Assembly (NCBI GenBank): GCA_037349315.1
Contig: JBAIAC010000006.1
Location: 55,362,501 to 55,426,500 of the forward strand
DNA length: 64,000 bases
Direction of reading: 5' to 3'
Source: Chelydra serpentina
Taxonomy: Eukaryota > Chordata > Testudines > Chelydridae
Shown here: positions 1 through 12,498 of the stretch, in pieces
Position numbering within the stretch: the stretch's first letter is position 1
Layout: the number at the start of each line of letters is the position of its first letter
Made by a program: the position numbers and the translations under genes
Notes under the pieces: generated by a model
Seen by the model: the letters and a program-made list of their open reading frames with translations, nothing else
Told to the model about the DNA's origin: nothing
Databases searched by the model: none

Positions 1-581
1 TTACTTTACCTTACTGACACCTACCTTACAAGACACAATATCTTGACACCTTGCACCACTGTCAGGGTTTTCAAGGATTTTAAGCAGTTTGTCTTTTCAG
101 CATTTGACGTCACCTAAGGATCTGACACCTTGATTGTTTTCTTTACAAAATAGCTATTGGTAGGAAATTTGAATATATTAATTCAAATTTTTTGGCCACT
201 TCAAGGTTGAAGACTTAGTCACCAAAATCAGGAAATGAAAAACTTAAGTTACCTGCAGTAACACTAACTCAGTTGCATTGCATATATGTAATATTTTCTA
301 TGCCTGTTTCTCTGGTTAAATCTGTAGTTTGATATAGCACTATATATTACGTAATACTTATACCATGATATTTATTAGTAAATTCTTAAACATCATGTGC
401 AACACAGACAACTAGATGTAGAAATCTAACTTTTACACTTCCTGACTTTAATTGTGTGAGGTAAGTGAATAAAGTCGTGGCCTAATGAAATCCCATCCAT
501 TGCACCTAGACTTTCTTCCACAATAATATCCAGGTCTCTTAAACTTAAGTGTAACCCCCACGCCCCTGGGGCATTTGTCAG
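1..581. other. Unassigned AT-rich sequence
   Basis: No coding region, tRNA-like box or repeat end was recognised. The sequence is AT-rich and ordinary until the hAT target duplication at 582. Confidence 0.5.
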
Positions 582-589
582 CTCCTGGG

Positions 590-843
590 CAAGGGCGGCT
601 GTACCAATTTTGCCGCCCCAAGCAGCCGCCGCTGAATTGCCGCCGCCGCTGCAACAGCGGCAGAGCTGCCGCCGAATTGCCGCCGCGGCAGGAAGAGCAG
701 TGGAGCTGCCACCAAATTGCCGCCATGGCGGGAAGACCGGCGGAGCTGCTGCCAAATTGCCACTGTGGGACACGGACTGCCGCCCCATTTTGGATGCTGC
801 CCCAAGCACCAGCTTGAAAAGCTGGTGCCTGGAGCCGGCCCTG
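590..843. mobile_element. Non-autonomous hAT-type element, GC-rich interior
   Basis: The ends form imperfect terminal inverted repeats (CAAGGGCGGCT at the left, GGAGCCGGCCCTG at the right). They are flanked by a perfect 8-base duplication, CTCCTGGG at 582-589 and 844-851, the size that hAT transposases make. The 254-base interior has no coding capacity. It is built of repeated CCGCC/CCGAATTGCCGCC words, which account for the long alanine- and proline-rich open frames on both strands here. The perfect duplication suggests this copy is fairly young. Confidence 0.85.
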
Positions 844-899
844 CTCCTGGGATGTTGGACTGAGTCTCTAGGGGTCCTACCCTATAGACTACAACAACA

Positions 900-2047
900 A
901 TCATAGAATCTTAGGACTGGAAGGAACCTCGAGAGGTTATCTAGTTCAGTCCCTGCACTCATGGCAGGGCTAAGTATCATCTAGACCATCCCTGAAAGGT
1001 GTTTGCCTAACCTGCTCTTTAAAATGGCCAATGATTCCACAAACTTTCCTAGGCAATTTATTGCAGTGCTAAACCACCGTGACCGTTGGGAAGTTTTTCC
1101 TAATGTCCAATCTAAAAATTCCTTGCTGCAATTTAAGCCCATTGCTTCTTGTCCTATCCCCAGAGATTAAGAACAACAGTTTTTCTCCCTCCCCCTTGTA
1201 ACAACCTTTTATGTACTTGAAAACTGTTATCATGCCCCCTCTCAGTCTTCTCTTCTCCAGACTAAACAAACCCATTTTTTTCAACCTTCCCTTATAGGTC
1301 ATGTTTTATAGATCTTTAATCATTTTTGTTGCTCTTCTCTGGACTTTCTCCAATTTGTCCATATCTTTCCTGAAATGTGCTGCCCAGATCTGGACACAAT
1401 ACTCCAGTTGAGGTCTAATCAGCACAGAGTAGAGTGGAAGAATTATTTCTTGTATCTTGCTTACAACACTCCTGCTAATACATTCCAGAATGATGTTTGC
1501 TTTTTTTTGCAACAGTGTTATACTGTTGACTCATATTTAGCTTGTGGTCTATTATGACCCCCAGACCCTTTTCTGCAGTACTCCTTCCTAGGTAGTAATT
1601 TCCCATTTTGTATGTGGTATGTGTGCAACTGATTGTTCCTTCCTAAGTGGAGTACTTTGCATTTGTCCTCATTGAATTTCATCCTATTTACTTCAAACCA
1701 TTTCTCCAGTTTGTTGAGATTATTTTGAATTATAATCATATCCTTCAAAGAACTTACAACCCCTCCCAGTTTGGTATTGTCCGCAAACTTTATAAGTGTA
1801 CTCTCTATGCCATTATCTAAATCATTGATGAAGATATTGAACAGAACCTGAACTGATCCCTGGAGGACCCCACTCATTATGCCCTTCAGTATGACTGTGA
1901 ATCACTGATAACTACTCTCTGGGAATGGTTTTCCAACCAGTTTTGCACCCATCTTATAGTAGCTCCATCTAGGTTGCATTTCCCTTGCTTGTTTATGATA
2001 AGGTCATGCGAGACAGTATCAAAAGCTTTACTAAAGTCATGATAAAG
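900..2047 (-). mobile_element. 5'-truncated CR1 LINE (3' half of ORF2)
   Basis: Read on the reverse strand this is the end of a CR1 ORF2, finishing in the CR1 terminal octamer region (TCATAGAATC on the + strand near 901). Conceptual translation gives reverse-transcriptase remnants in several frames. They include a fragment near 1990-2046 resembling DFSKAFDTVSHD, a degenerate catalytic box (FADNTKL in place of FADDTKL) near 1780, and the C-terminal fragment around 1306-1512 with LEYCVQIW and [13 protein letters not shown]. Stops and frameshifts separate these pieces, so it is dead. The 5' truncation falls near 2047, as usual for CR1. Confidence 0.9.
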
Positions 2048-4117
2048 TCCAGAGCCTCTGAATACCATTTTCCAGCCAGGGAAGCTTCTGATGGGGTGAT
2101 TTATTCCGACAGTTTGCTGGGCCAATGAGGAGCTTGGACTTGTCAGTCCCTCAGGGGACAACACAATTCAGACAAAGGGATGTTTTGGTTTCACTTTTGG
2201 AATTTTGAGTTTGTAGCAGAGAAAGAGGAGTCTCTCCTTAGCTACCAATCCCCACAAAGGGAGACACTGAACTGCTGTGGTACCCAGTGCATGGTCAAAC
2301 AGTTCCAGCCCTGTGGAGAACAATGGCCAGAAATGCAGAGACCCATCATGGCACCAGCTACCTAGAGCCAGCCAAGACCTCCACATGGCTCCGGATCACT
2401 TAGGAGTGAAAACACTGTAAGAGGGTCCGTTTTTTGTTTTCTTGACGCTGGCCAATGTTCACAGCACTGTTACACTCATCTCTGAACTCATCCTAGGTCA
2501 TCTATCAGCATGAGAAGGTGCCAGGGAGGGAGCTGGCATGTGTGGTACAGTTGTGAATGATGGAAGGTGGGAAATACGTTGTAGTATTAATGTTTTTGCA
2601 TTTATTAGTTAACTCCTTCCTTCCCTAGAGCCTCTGTGTCCCGTCCCCCATAAAGTCCCCATTTGTTATATTATTTTGTATGTGGCATTTCATTTGTTGT
2701 TGGGTTTATATTGTCACATTTTGTTTCTAGTGTACTGGGTTATACTCCTTGTTAATGGAAGCAGTATTAGCCATTTTCCCATGGGACAACATTCATTGTG
2801 TGCCGGAGTTGGGGAGAGAAGCCACTTGGATTAGCTAGCACTAGGGAGAAGGCTTGAGCCATGCTTCTGGAGAGGGGGTCTATAGGTTGCTATAGAACCC
2901 AGAAAGGCGTATGAGCAGTTATCTTGAATTTGTGACACACTCTGGTTTGGGAATTTTCCTGTAATAGACTTTAAATCTGTCTGTGTACTATAAGGTTTTA
3001 TAGATTGAGAAGCAAGCTGGGTTGCTTTTGTCTTGTCTTTGGAAAAGGAAAGGATTACGAAAAGCTCTCAAAGTCTTAGTTCAAATATATTTAAGTGAAA
3101 ATTAATTCATAACCAGTCTTCACTAAAATTGCATACTGCTCATTGACATTTCACAGTTTGTAAGAGTTTTGTAAGAGTTTTGACTTCACAAAATATTTCT
3201 TAATACAGTACTTCAACCAGTAAGGTGTTGTTTTTAAAAAAAAACCCATAAAGTGTTCTTTAAATTTGTTTTTAAAGTTCCAGATCCTCAGCTGGTATAA
3301 ACCGACACATCTGTTAGTGTGACTATAGCTTGCTTATGATAGTGTTACGTTTCCCTAGCACATAAACGGGAAGATAAATTAAAGAGATTGTGCTTTCCAC
3401 TGTATGGTGGCTCATGCTCAGTGTCTGCAAGGGCTGAAAAGGCAGAATAGATTTTTTCCTTCACCAAAGGGCATTGTGAGAGTAAACAAATTTGTTCATT
3501 CAACCTTTTTCACACCAGCCGCAAAAAGATAATCCTCTGGCTCAGTCTCTCAGGGCCTGAACACTGTCTCAGCACACTGGTGGCCTGTAGCAAGTCACGG
3601 ACCAAAATCTCTGTCTGTAAGCAAACTTTACTCCCTTGTTTGTATTTTAAGCAGAAGAGGCAGCTTATCTGGGAAGCTCTGGCGAGTGAGTTCTGTGGCA
3701 AAAATATAAATTGTACCCTCACTTTCAAAGATTTGAAGCCCAGAAAGGGGCCCAGAAAGATCATCCAACGTGACCTGAGTAGTATGAGCCATAAAAATTA
3801 TTCCCGCAGTGGAGGGAATCGTTCTTTCCCACTACAAGTGAACATGATTGAGGCATGGTATTTTTAAGACAGTCAGTCAGCCTTGCTCTGTCTTACAGAA
3901 TAAAAAAGAGGAGCATAATCATTAGCAGCCTGCTCCCAAGCCCACTGCAATCATTGATTCAGATCATGTCCTAGGAGCCTGATCAACTCCCATTAAGCTC
4001 AGCAGGAGTCTTTTCATTTGCTAAGTATAAGTTGGAGCTGGCCATGGATATAATGGCTGTCTAGATACCTAAGGTACTTATATGGTCCCTATTACCATAG
4101 TAACTGACAGCCTCACA
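2048..4117. other. Unassigned intergenic sequence
   Basis: About 2 kb with no recognised element. Short open frames around 2168-2386 and 3510-3867 occur on both strands and match no family I know. A word resembling the dispersed amniote motif described in the findings occurs near 3985-4010. Confidence 0.45.
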
Positions 4118-4290
4118 GCCTTTAAGGTATTTACACACATGAAACCCCTGTGAGGAAGGGAAGTGCTATTATCCCCATTTTATACATGAGGGGAAACTGA
4201 GGAACAGAGAGAGTAAGTGACTTGCCTAGGGTCACACAAGAAGTTGTAGTGGAGCAAGGACTTGGAATCCAGGTTTCCTAAGTCATTACC
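4118..4290 (-). mobile_element. MIR-like ancient SINE fragment
   Basis: The reverse complement matches the core and 3' part of mammalian-wide-interspersed-repeat-type SINEs. On the + strand one sees ATCCCCATTTTATACATGAG, GGAAACTGAGGAACAGAGAG and GACTTGCCTAGGGTCACACA in the expected order. It is diverged, as expected for a SINE that predates the amniote radiation. The tRNA-like head is not clearly preserved. Confidence 0.8.
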
Positions 4291-5479
4291 AATGGACCAG
4301 CCTTTCTCTCTAAAAGTGATACATTTGTTCAGCTGAAAAATCAGATTTTCTCCTCCTTGTTTTGCTTTTAAGCTACATTATTTGCTACCACACTATCACT
4401 TATACTTATTTGGGCAGCTTTAAACAGAACATTCTGATTTTGAAGTAATCAGAACCTTTAATAATATATAACAGAAAGAGGCGCCCGTTGTCTGCTGTTT
4501 TAACGGCAGTTTAAGTAGAACTCCCCATGAAAATTAGCCACTATTTTTAGCAATATGGAGACAGAATACCTAAAGCGGATAAATAATTTATATGAAAAAT
4601 ATACAGTACATTGTATTTAAACATAATACAGAGGAAATATGTTAGTAATAGTGGAAATGTGCTAGCATTTATAGGAATTTGGGATTCTTCCTTCCTGGGC
4701 TCTTTGTACTATCTCTGTCATGCCACATATTCCTCCCACCCAGGATCCTGATCTGATCTGATATCCCTCACCTACTGTCTCCAGCCCCCACCCATTTCCC
4801 TCCTCAGCTCCCAGACCCAGGCTCCTTGCTCAGTCAGTTCCTGTGTCCCGGACTATGTCCCATCCCCATCCCTACTGCCAGTCCCAGTTTTCCTCCTCTA
4901 ATAGCTTCCAGTCCCAGCCTCTTCTCCCTCCTATCCCTGTGGCTCTGGCTCCTTGTCTCAGTCTACTTCCTCATCCCCCTACAAGTTAAGCTCTTGTCCC
5001 CTATGAATTTGAATCACAGCTGCTCCTTCTATGCTGCCTTGCCCCAGTGGGGATTCATTGAGAACACAAGAAAGTCACACTCCCTGCTCTCAGTGGAGAT
5101 GGATGCTTAAGCCCCCAGCAACCAGAAGCTGAAATTTGCAGGCAAAGTTGTGCTGAGCCCTGGGTTGGAGGGTGCCCAGTTTAGACAGAATTTTCAGGGA
5201 ATTAAGCTTCTAAAATCTAAGTCTCTACTGAACATATGTGAACTGACTTCTCCCCACCCCAAAAGGCTTATAACCTGGGTAGATTTGGGTAGATTTTCAT
5301 AGGGACAGAAAAAGGCACAGCCCAGAAACAAAGGCCACCCCTGACAAATTTCAGGGCCCTTCAAAGAGAGCACTAGAACTGTTTAAAGAAAAGGTTGCCA
5401 GAATTTTTTAACATGGGCAAAACATTGTTCTCTTCCCCCCCGGCACCATACTTATTCTTGAACTGTTAACTAAAATTTT
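4291..5479. other. Unassigned sequence with a pyrimidine-rich tract
   Basis: Between about 4690 and 4990 the + strand is C/T-rich (CCTCCCACCC, CCCAGACCCAGG). This produces a 94-residue Pro/Ser/Leu-rich open frame at 4826-5110 that resembles no family. The rest shows no recognised element. Confidence 0.4.
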
Positions 5480-8182
5480 CCAGAATTAAGCATGCGGCAT
5501 ATACTTGACATGGAAAAAGCTTGGTAGGATTGGGATAATACGCATGACTGGAATGTGAGTATAGAAGGGTACAGCTTGCTCAGGATGGACAGGCAGGGAA
5601 AATATGGAGGAGGTGTTGCCTTATATATACACTTGGACTCAGGTTGAGATGGAAATAGGAGGCAGACTTGTTGCAAGTCTCTGGGTAAGGATAAAAGGGG
5701 GAAAAACAAAGGTGACATCATGGTAGGGGTCTACTACAGACCACCTAACCAGGAAGAAGAGGTTGATGAAGATTTTTTTAAACACTAAAACAATCATCCA
5801 AAGCACAGGACTTGGTGGACTTCAACTAGCCAAACATCTGTTGGGAAAATAACACAGCAAGGCACAGATTTCCAACAAATTCCTGAAATGTATTCGAGAC
5901 AATTATTTTTCAGAAGGTGGAGAAAGCTACTAGGTGAGAGGCTGTTCTAAGTTTGATTTTGACAAATAGGGAGGAACTGGTTGAGAATTTGAAAGTGAAA
6001 GGCAGCTTGGGTGAAAGTGATCAAGAAATGGCAGAGGAATGGTAGGAGGGAAAACAGCAAAATAAAGACAATGAATTTCAAGAAGACAGACTTCAGCAAA
6101 TATAGGGAATTGGTGGGTAATATCCCATGGGAAGCAAGTCTAAGGGGAAAAACAATTGAAGACAGTTGGCAGTTTTTCAAAGAGACATTGTTAAGGGCAC
6201 AAGAGCAAACTATCCCACTGCATAGGAAAGACAGGAAGTATGGCAAGAAACCATCCTGGCTTAACAAGGAGATCTTCAATTATCTAAAAATAAAAAAAGA
6301 GTCCTATAAAAAGTGGAAACTAGGGTCAAATTACAAAGGATGGATATAAACAAATAGCACAAGTATGTAGGGACAAAATGAGATCAAACTAGCTAGAGAC
6401 AAAGGGTTACAAGAAAACATTCTACAAATACATTAGAAGCAAGAGGAAGACCAAGGAAAGGGTATGCCCATTACTCAATGAGGGGTGGGGGAAACAAAGC
6501 AGAAAATGTGGAAATGGCAGAGGTGCTTAATGACTTCTTTGTTTCGGTTTTCACCAAGAAGGTTGATGGTGATTGGACATCTAACATAGTGAATGCCAGT
6601 GAAAATGAGGTAGGATCAGAGGCTAAAATAGGGAAAGAACAAGTTAAAAATTATGTAGACAAATTAGATGTCTTCAAGTCACCTGGGCCTGATGAAATGC
6701 ATCCTAGAATACTCAAGGAGCTGACAGAGGAGATATCTGAGCCATTAGCGATCATCTTGAAAAGTCATGGAAGATGGGAGAGATTCCAGAAGATGGGAAA
6801 AGGGAAAATATCATGCCAATCTATAAAAAAGAAAATAGGGACAACCCGGGGAATTACAGACCAGTCAACTTAACTTCTGTACTCGGATAGATAATAGAGC
6901 AAATAATTAAGCAATCCATTTGGAAACATCTAGAAGATAATAAGGTGATAAGTAAAAATCAGCATGGATTTGTCAAGAACAAATCGTGTCAGACCAACCT
7001 GATAGCTCTCTTTGACAGGGTAACAAGCCTTGTGGATAGCGAGGAAGCGGTAGACATGGTATATCTTGACTTTAGTAAAATTTTTGTACGGTCCCGCATA
7101 ACCTTCTCATAAACAAACTAGGGAAATACAATCTAGAAGGAGCTACTATAGGATGGGTGAATAAATGGATGGAAAACCATTCCCAGAGAGTAGTTATCAG
7201 TGGTTCACAGTCATACTGGAAGGGCATAATGAATGGGGTTCCACAGGGATCAGTTCTGGGTCCAGTTTTGTTCAATATCTTCATCAATGATTTAGATAAT
7301 GGCATAGAGAGTACACTTATAAAGTTTGCGGACGATACCAAGCTAGGTGGGGTTGAAAGTGCTTTGGAGAATAGGATTATGATTCATAATGATCTGGAGA
7401 AATGGTCTGAAGTAATTAGGATGAAATTCAATAAGGATAAATGCAAAGTAATCCATTTAGGAAGGAAAAATGAGTTGCACACATACAAAATGGGAAATGA
7501 TTGCCTAGGAATGAGTACTGCAGAAAGGGATCTGGGAGTCATATGGACCATAAGCTCAGCAGTGTAACACCGTTGCAAAAAAAGTGAACATCATTCTGGA
7601 ATGTATTGGCAGGAGAGTTGTAAGCAAGACATGAGAAGTAATTCTACCACTCTACTCCACACTGATTAGGCCTCTAATGGAGTATTGTGTCTAGTTCTGG
7701 GCACCATATTTCAGGAAAGATGTGGACAAACTGGAGAAAGTCCAGAGAAGAGCAACAAAAATGATTAAAGGTCTAGAAAACATGACCTATGAGGGAAGAT
7801 TGAAAAAAATTGGGTATGTTTAGTCTGGAGAAGAGAAGACTGAGAGGGGACATGATAACAGTTTTCAAGTACATAAAAGGTTACAAGGAGGAGGGAGAAG
7901 AATTGTTCTTCTTAACATCTGAGGATAGGACAAGAAGCAATGGGCTTAAATTGCAGCAAGGAAGGTTTAAGTTGGGGGTTAGGAAAAACTTCCTGTCAGG
8001 GTGGTTAAACACTGGAATAAATTACCTAGGGAAGTTGTGGAATCTTTATCATTGGAGATGTTAAAGAGCAGGTTAGACAAACACCTGTCCGGGATGGTCT
8101 AGATAATACTTAGTCCTGCCATGAGTGCAGAGGACTGCTCTAGATGACCTCTTGACGTTCTTTCCAGTCCTATGATTCCATG
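5480..8182 (+). mobile_element. CR1 LINE, long copy with endonuclease and RT remnants
   Basis: This is the most complete CR1 in the window, about 2.7 kb. The apurinic-type endonuclease appears near 5540-5850 in shifting frames (GKYGGGVALYI, VGVYYRPPNQEEEVDEDFF). The linker between endonuclease and RT is open at 6011-6349. The RT begins with [15 protein letters not shown] near 6676, continues with [20 protein letters not shown] near 7238, and keeps the catalytic box FADDTKL near 7325. The C-terminal domain runs to about 8064. The copy ends with a CR1 3' tail (GATGACCTCTTGACG, then CTATGATTCCATGA). Several frameshifts and stops break ORF2, so it is not active. The 5' boundary is uncertain by perhaps 50 bases. 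Confidence 0.92.
6478..7567 (+). pseudogene. CR1 reverse transcriptase core, frameshifted
   Basis: Two open stretches (6478-6873 and 7157-7567) cover much of the RT palm and fingers of a CR1 ORF2 protein. The enzyme normally copies the LINE RNA at a nicked target. The first stretch carries the conserved [10 protein letters not shown] motif. The second carries the PQGS motif and the FADD box with both catalytic aspartates. Between them (6874-7156) the reading continues in other frames with a damaged DFSK-like segment, where the usual F-D-T-V is broken. The catalytic residues survive, but the protein could not be made as one chain. Confidence 0.88.
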
Positions 8183-8286
8183 ACTACTAGATACTACTAT
8201 TTAAGATGTAGCGAGTGTCAGATATAACCTATTTGAGAAGAGATATGTGATCATATTATATATGCCCACAGGATTTCTTAACTGTT

Positions 8287-9995
8287 GAGAATTTAAGAAC
8301 ATAAGAAGGGCCCTACTCGTCAGACCAAAGATCCATCTAGCCCAGTATCCTGTCTTCTGACAGTGGCCAGTGCCAGGTGCCCCAGAGGGAATGAAAAGAA
8401 CAGGTAATCAGCAAGTGATCCATCCCCTGTCGCTCATTCCCAGCTTCTGGCAAACACAGGCTAAGGATAACATTACAGCCCATCCTGGCTAATAACCATT
8501 GATGGACCTATCCTCCATGAACTCATCTAGTTATTTTTTGAACCCTGTTATGGTATTGGCCTTCACAACATCCTCTGGCAAGGAGTTCCACAGGTTGACT
8601 GTGCGTTGTGTGAAGAAATACTTCCTTTTATTTGTTTTAAACCTGCTGCCTATTAATTTCATTTGGTGACCCCTAGTTCTTGTGTTATGAGAAGGAGTAA
8701 AAAACGCTTCCTTATCTAATTTCTCTACACCAGTCATGATTTTATAGACCTCAATCACATCTCCCCTTAGCTGTCTCTTTTCCAAGCTGAAAAGTCCCAG
8801 TCTTATTAATCTCTCCTCATACGGAATTTGTCCCATACCCCTAATCATTTTTGTTGTCCTTTTCTGAACTTTTCCAGTTCCAATATATCTTTTTTGAGAT
8901 GAGGCGACCACATCTGCACACAGTATTCAAGATGTGGATGTACCATGGATTTATATAGAGGCAACATGGTATTTTCTGTCATATTATCTATCCCTTTCTT
9001 AATTATTCCCAGTATTCTGTTCACTTTTTTGACTGTTGCTGCATTGAGTGGATGTTTTCTGAGAACTATCCACAATGACTCCAAGATCTCTTTCTTGAGT
9101 GGTAACAGCTAATTTAGAGCCCATCATTGTATATGTATAGTTGGGATTATGCTTTCCATTGTGCATTACTTTGCATTTATCAGCATTAAATTTCATCTGC
9201 CATTTTGTTTTCCAGTCACCCAGTTTTGAGAGATCCTTTTGTAGCTCTTCAGAGTCTGCCTGGGTCTTAACTATCTTTAGTAATTTTATATCTGCAAATT
9301 TTGCCACCTCACTTTTTACCCCTTTTTTTCAGATCATTTATGAATATGTTGAATAGGACTGGTTCCAGAACAGACCCCTGGGGGATACCACTATTTACCT
9401 CTCTCCATTCTGAAAATTGACCATTTATACCTACCCTTTGTTTCCTATCTTTTAACCAGTTACCAATCCATGAGAGCACCTTTCCTCTTATCCCATGGCA
9501 GCTTACTTTGTGTAAGAGCCTTTGGTGAGGGACCTTGTCAAAGACTTTCTGAAAATCTAAGTACACTGTATCCACTGGATCCCCTTGGTACACATGCTTG
9601 CTGACCCCCTCAAAGAATTCTAGTAGATTGGTGAGGCATGATTTCCCTTTACTAAAACCATGTTGACTTCCTCAAGAAATTATGTTAATCTATATGCCTG
9701 ATAATTTTATTCTTTACTATAGTTTCAACCAGTTTGCCCGGTACTTTGAAGTCAGGCTTACAGGCCTGTAATTGCCAGGATCACCTCTGGAGCCCTTTTA
9801 AAAATTGGCATCACATTAGCTATCCTCCAGTCATCTGGTACAGAATCTGATTTAAAGGATGAATTACAGATTACAGTTAGTAGCTCTGCAATTTCACATT
9901 TTAGTTCCTTCAGAACTCTTGGGTGAATACCATCCGGTCCTGGTGACTTATTGCTGTTTAATGTATCAATTTGTTCCAAAACCTCCTCTAATGAT
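8287..9995 (-). mobile_element. CR1-type LINE of a second subfamily
   Basis: Its 3' end on the + strand begins TTTAAGAACATAAGAAGGGCC and continues CCATCTAGCCCAGTATCCTG, a tail distinct from the TCATAGAATC-type CR1 copies. Reverse-strand translation gives the RT order SPGPDGIHPRVLKEL (near 9930), [15 protein letters not shown] (near 9560), [20 protein letters not shown] (near 9390) and a C-terminal domain containing [12 protein letters not shown] and KRTTKMIRG (8531-9084). The catalytic FADD box reads FADIKL, so an essential aspartate is lost. It is 5'-truncated; sequence beyond about 9995 no longer matches. Confidence 0.9.
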
Positions 9996-11191
9996 ACTTA
10001 CTTGAGCATCCTCACTGTTCTCTCAGCAGAGAAGTTACTTTCAATACAACATTTTGTATTTTGCATGGGAAAATGTATATCTTATTCTGGCAGCATAAGA
10101 GGTGCTAGATCTCTTAATTCTTTGAAAATTCTATTGTCTAATTCCTTGATATCCTCCCTGTGGTGTGTTCATAACAGTTGATCAAACACAGCGTAGGGAG
10201 CATGCCGTTGGTGTTTGTACATCACCTAGTATGTTGTAGGAGATACTGAAAATGAAAAAAAAAATCCCCAAATCCTCTCTCCTATTATAGTATGACTGAA
10301 CATTAGCAGCGAATGCTAGCTATGTGAATAATCTTGTTTCAGTAAAACTTCATTGAAGGGACAATGAAATATTTAATCGGATTAAAGGTTAATATTGTTT
10401 AAATGTAGAAACGGGTAAATTACTTCCATGATTAACACTGAAAACTGTCCTACCCACATATGAATACTAACATAATTTGCCAGGCTGGCTTTTAAAGAAA
10501 ATAGAATTAGTAGCATTTTATTGAAAAAAATTAACCTCTTTGAAATATCTCCATATCTCCTTAAAGGCAATGAAGGGAAAATTTAAAAGTTGAACATTGT
10601 CTGGCTGTGACATTTTAATTCTGTGCACTTAAATGTCAGCACAAGTTGACACTTCATTCTTTAGTAACCACAATTGGTAAAATCTTCTAGCAATTTAATA
10701 CACATACATCCATGGCAGACTATTTCAAACAGGATGGAAAACTAGAGTTCATCCTAAATTTACATTGCAGACAAAACTAGAGTGATTTCCAGCTTCACAT
10801 ATGGTACAATATTCTGTTTATTGTGCATGCTGTTAATTTCCTCATTGAGAAGACTGTAAATTTCACCCTTTCTTTAGAGCATTAGGAAGAGTACAAGGCA
10901 TTTTGGCTATATAATTGGTGTGATACACTAACAAACAGCCGGCTAAGTAGTTTCAGTCTTTCTGATTTTGCTTTTTCTCCTAGTTTAACAATATTTTAGT
11001 GCTTTCTTTTTTTATTCATTAAGGTCATTGTCTCCCTTTGCTCTGATGTCTAAGCAGTTGTGCAAGCTGAAGTAAAGAATATGGCCTTCAACTCCACAAT
11101 TTCTACTGGGACCAAAACTTTTCTGACAGCATACAATAGCCATAACACTAGATAGCTCTGCTGTTAATGAAAAAAAAATATACAACACAAC
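9996..11191. other. Unassigned AT-rich sequence
   Basis: No coding signal or repeat termini recognised. A few residues of the preceding LINE may extend to about 10180, but I cannot align them. Confidence 0.4.
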
Positions 11192-11260
11192 TAGGGTGAT
11201 CAGACAGCAAACTTGAAAAATCAGGACGGGGGTGGGGGGTAATAGGAGCCTATATAAGAA
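11192..11260 (+). mobile_element. Partial palindromic MITE (left part only)
   Basis: The left 69 bases match the complete copy at 20345-20468: TAGGGTGATCAGACAGCAAA, then GGTGGGGGGTAATAGGAGCC, then TATATAAGAA. After 11260 the match stops and a different GC-rich sequence follows, so the right terminal repeat is missing. Confidence 0.8.
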
Positions 11261-11460
11261 GCTCCCTCACACCCAAACTCCTGCTGCTGGGGGGGGGGCG
11301 GGGGGGAGACTGTCCTAGCAGTGGCCGGTGCGCCTGGCCCGGGGGCTGCCTGAGCCAGGCACACCAGCCACTGCAGAAGTCACAGAGGTCAGGGAAAGTC
11401 ATCGAATCGGTGACCTCCATGACAAATACGGCACCTTAGTTATAAGCAACTGAAACAGGG
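11261..11460. repeat. GC-rich dispersed sequence ending in a GTGACCTCC motif
   Basis: The segment contains runs of G, the inverted words GAGGTCAGGGAAAGTCA and GGTGACCTCCATGAC, and ends CACCTTAGTTATAAG. I recall similar tails in turtle interspersed repeats, but I cannot name the family or set its ends. Confidence 0.35.
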
Positions 11461-11528
11461 TCTTATAACTGAAACGGCAGATAACCTTAACAATAGGTCT
11501 CGCTACCTTCACCACCTGTGGTGTATAT

Positions 11529-11556
11529 GCATTCATACACACACACATACACACGT
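11529..11556. repeat. Imperfect (AC)n microsatellite
   Basis: A short run of alternating A and C (CATACACACACACATACACA) lies in otherwise unremarkable DNA. Confidence 0.7.
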
Positions 11557-12065
11557 GCTCCATGTGCACAACTAAAAGATCATGAATCCCATGTGTTTAC
11601 AAATATCCTGTTCCTAATTCCCCTCTCTACAGCAAGTTCAGTGGTGTCAGCAAAGGTAGAATCCAGATCCATATCATAACTCAGTATGAATGAAATTCAT
11701 CTTTGTGCACACAAGCTGCATGAGGTGCTTACCAATGTGCTTAATTGGTTCAGGGGACCTGATAAAGAACCTCTGCCCTGAGGAAAATGTCATGCTCTGT
11801 GCAATACATATTAATATTTGGATAAATGAACACTTCAGCCTTCAGTTAGATTAAATAGCAAACTCTCACCTATCATACAGTGGGATAAGTTCACAAAAGG
11901 ACTTAAGCCCCTAACTGCCATTTTAGGCATATAAATCCCAGAATCAGGCCCCATTGGGAGTCACAAAACCCCTGCTCAGCTGCCATCAAACCTCGTAGGC
12001 ACCTAAACTTGCTCGTCACCTTTAATTTTTGCAGTAAAAGTTTCCTAGGAATCTATGTTTCTACT
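11557..12065. other. Unassigned sequence
   Basis: No coding region or recognised element was seen between the microsatellite and the hAT target site. Confidence 0.4.
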
Positions 12066-12073
12066 GGTGTGCA

Positions 12074-12490
12074 TAGGCGCCGACTTCGTGGGTGCTCCGG
12101 GGCTGGAGCACCCACGGGGGAAAATTGGTGGGTGCTCTGCACCCACCGGCAGCTCCCCGCCCGCACCAGGACCCGCGGCCAGCTCCCCGCCAACCCCGGG
12201 GCCCACCGCCATCTTACCGTAGCACCGGGAGACGTTGCAGGGCCCCGCCCCCGACGCTGGGCGACGTTGCGTCGGGGGCGGGGGCGGGGGCGGGGCCTCG
12301 CAACGTCACCCGGCGTCGGGGGGGGGGGCCCCGCAACATCACCCGGCGTCGGGGGGGGGGGGCCCGGCGTTGGGGGCGGGGCCCCGCAACGTTGCCCGGC
12401 GTTCGGGGGGGGGGCCCGGCGTCGGGGGCGGTGCCCCGCCCCCGACGCTGGGCGTGAGCTCCCACCGGCGCCACAGGAAGTCGGCGCCTG
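12074..12490 (+). mobile_element. Non-autonomous hAT element with GC minisatellite core
   Basis: The terminal inverted repeats are TAGGCGCCGACTTCG at the left and GAAGTCGGCGCCTG at the right. They are flanked by near-identical 8-base duplications, GGTGTGCA (12066-12073) and TGTGTGCA (12491-12498). Just inside the left end is a small palindrome around GGTGCTCCGGGGCTGGAGCACC. The centre is a G/C-only tandem array. No transposase is encoded. The long glycine-, proline- and arginine-rich open frames on both strands here come from this array and are not genes. Confidence 0.88.
12230..12450. repeat. GC-rich minisatellite inside the hAT element
   Basis: About six imperfect units begin GGCGT(C/T)GGGGG and several continue into GGGGCCCCGCAACGTTGCCC-like sequence. 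Unit length varies because the G runs (up to a dozen) and the CCCCGCAACRTYRCCC half are gained or lost. The array is extremely GC-rich and could fold into G-quadruplex or hairpin structures. Confidence 0.8.
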
Positions 12491-12498
12491 TGTGTGCA

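Noticed and set aside
426..906. Alanine- and proline-rich overlapping open frames
   Set aside because: These lie in the GC-rich interior of the hAT at 590-843, occur in several frames at once and have no family match.
4826..5110. Secreted small protein with a hydrophobic stretch
   Set aside because: The frame is generated by a pyrimidine-rich tract, has no homologue I know and no gene context.
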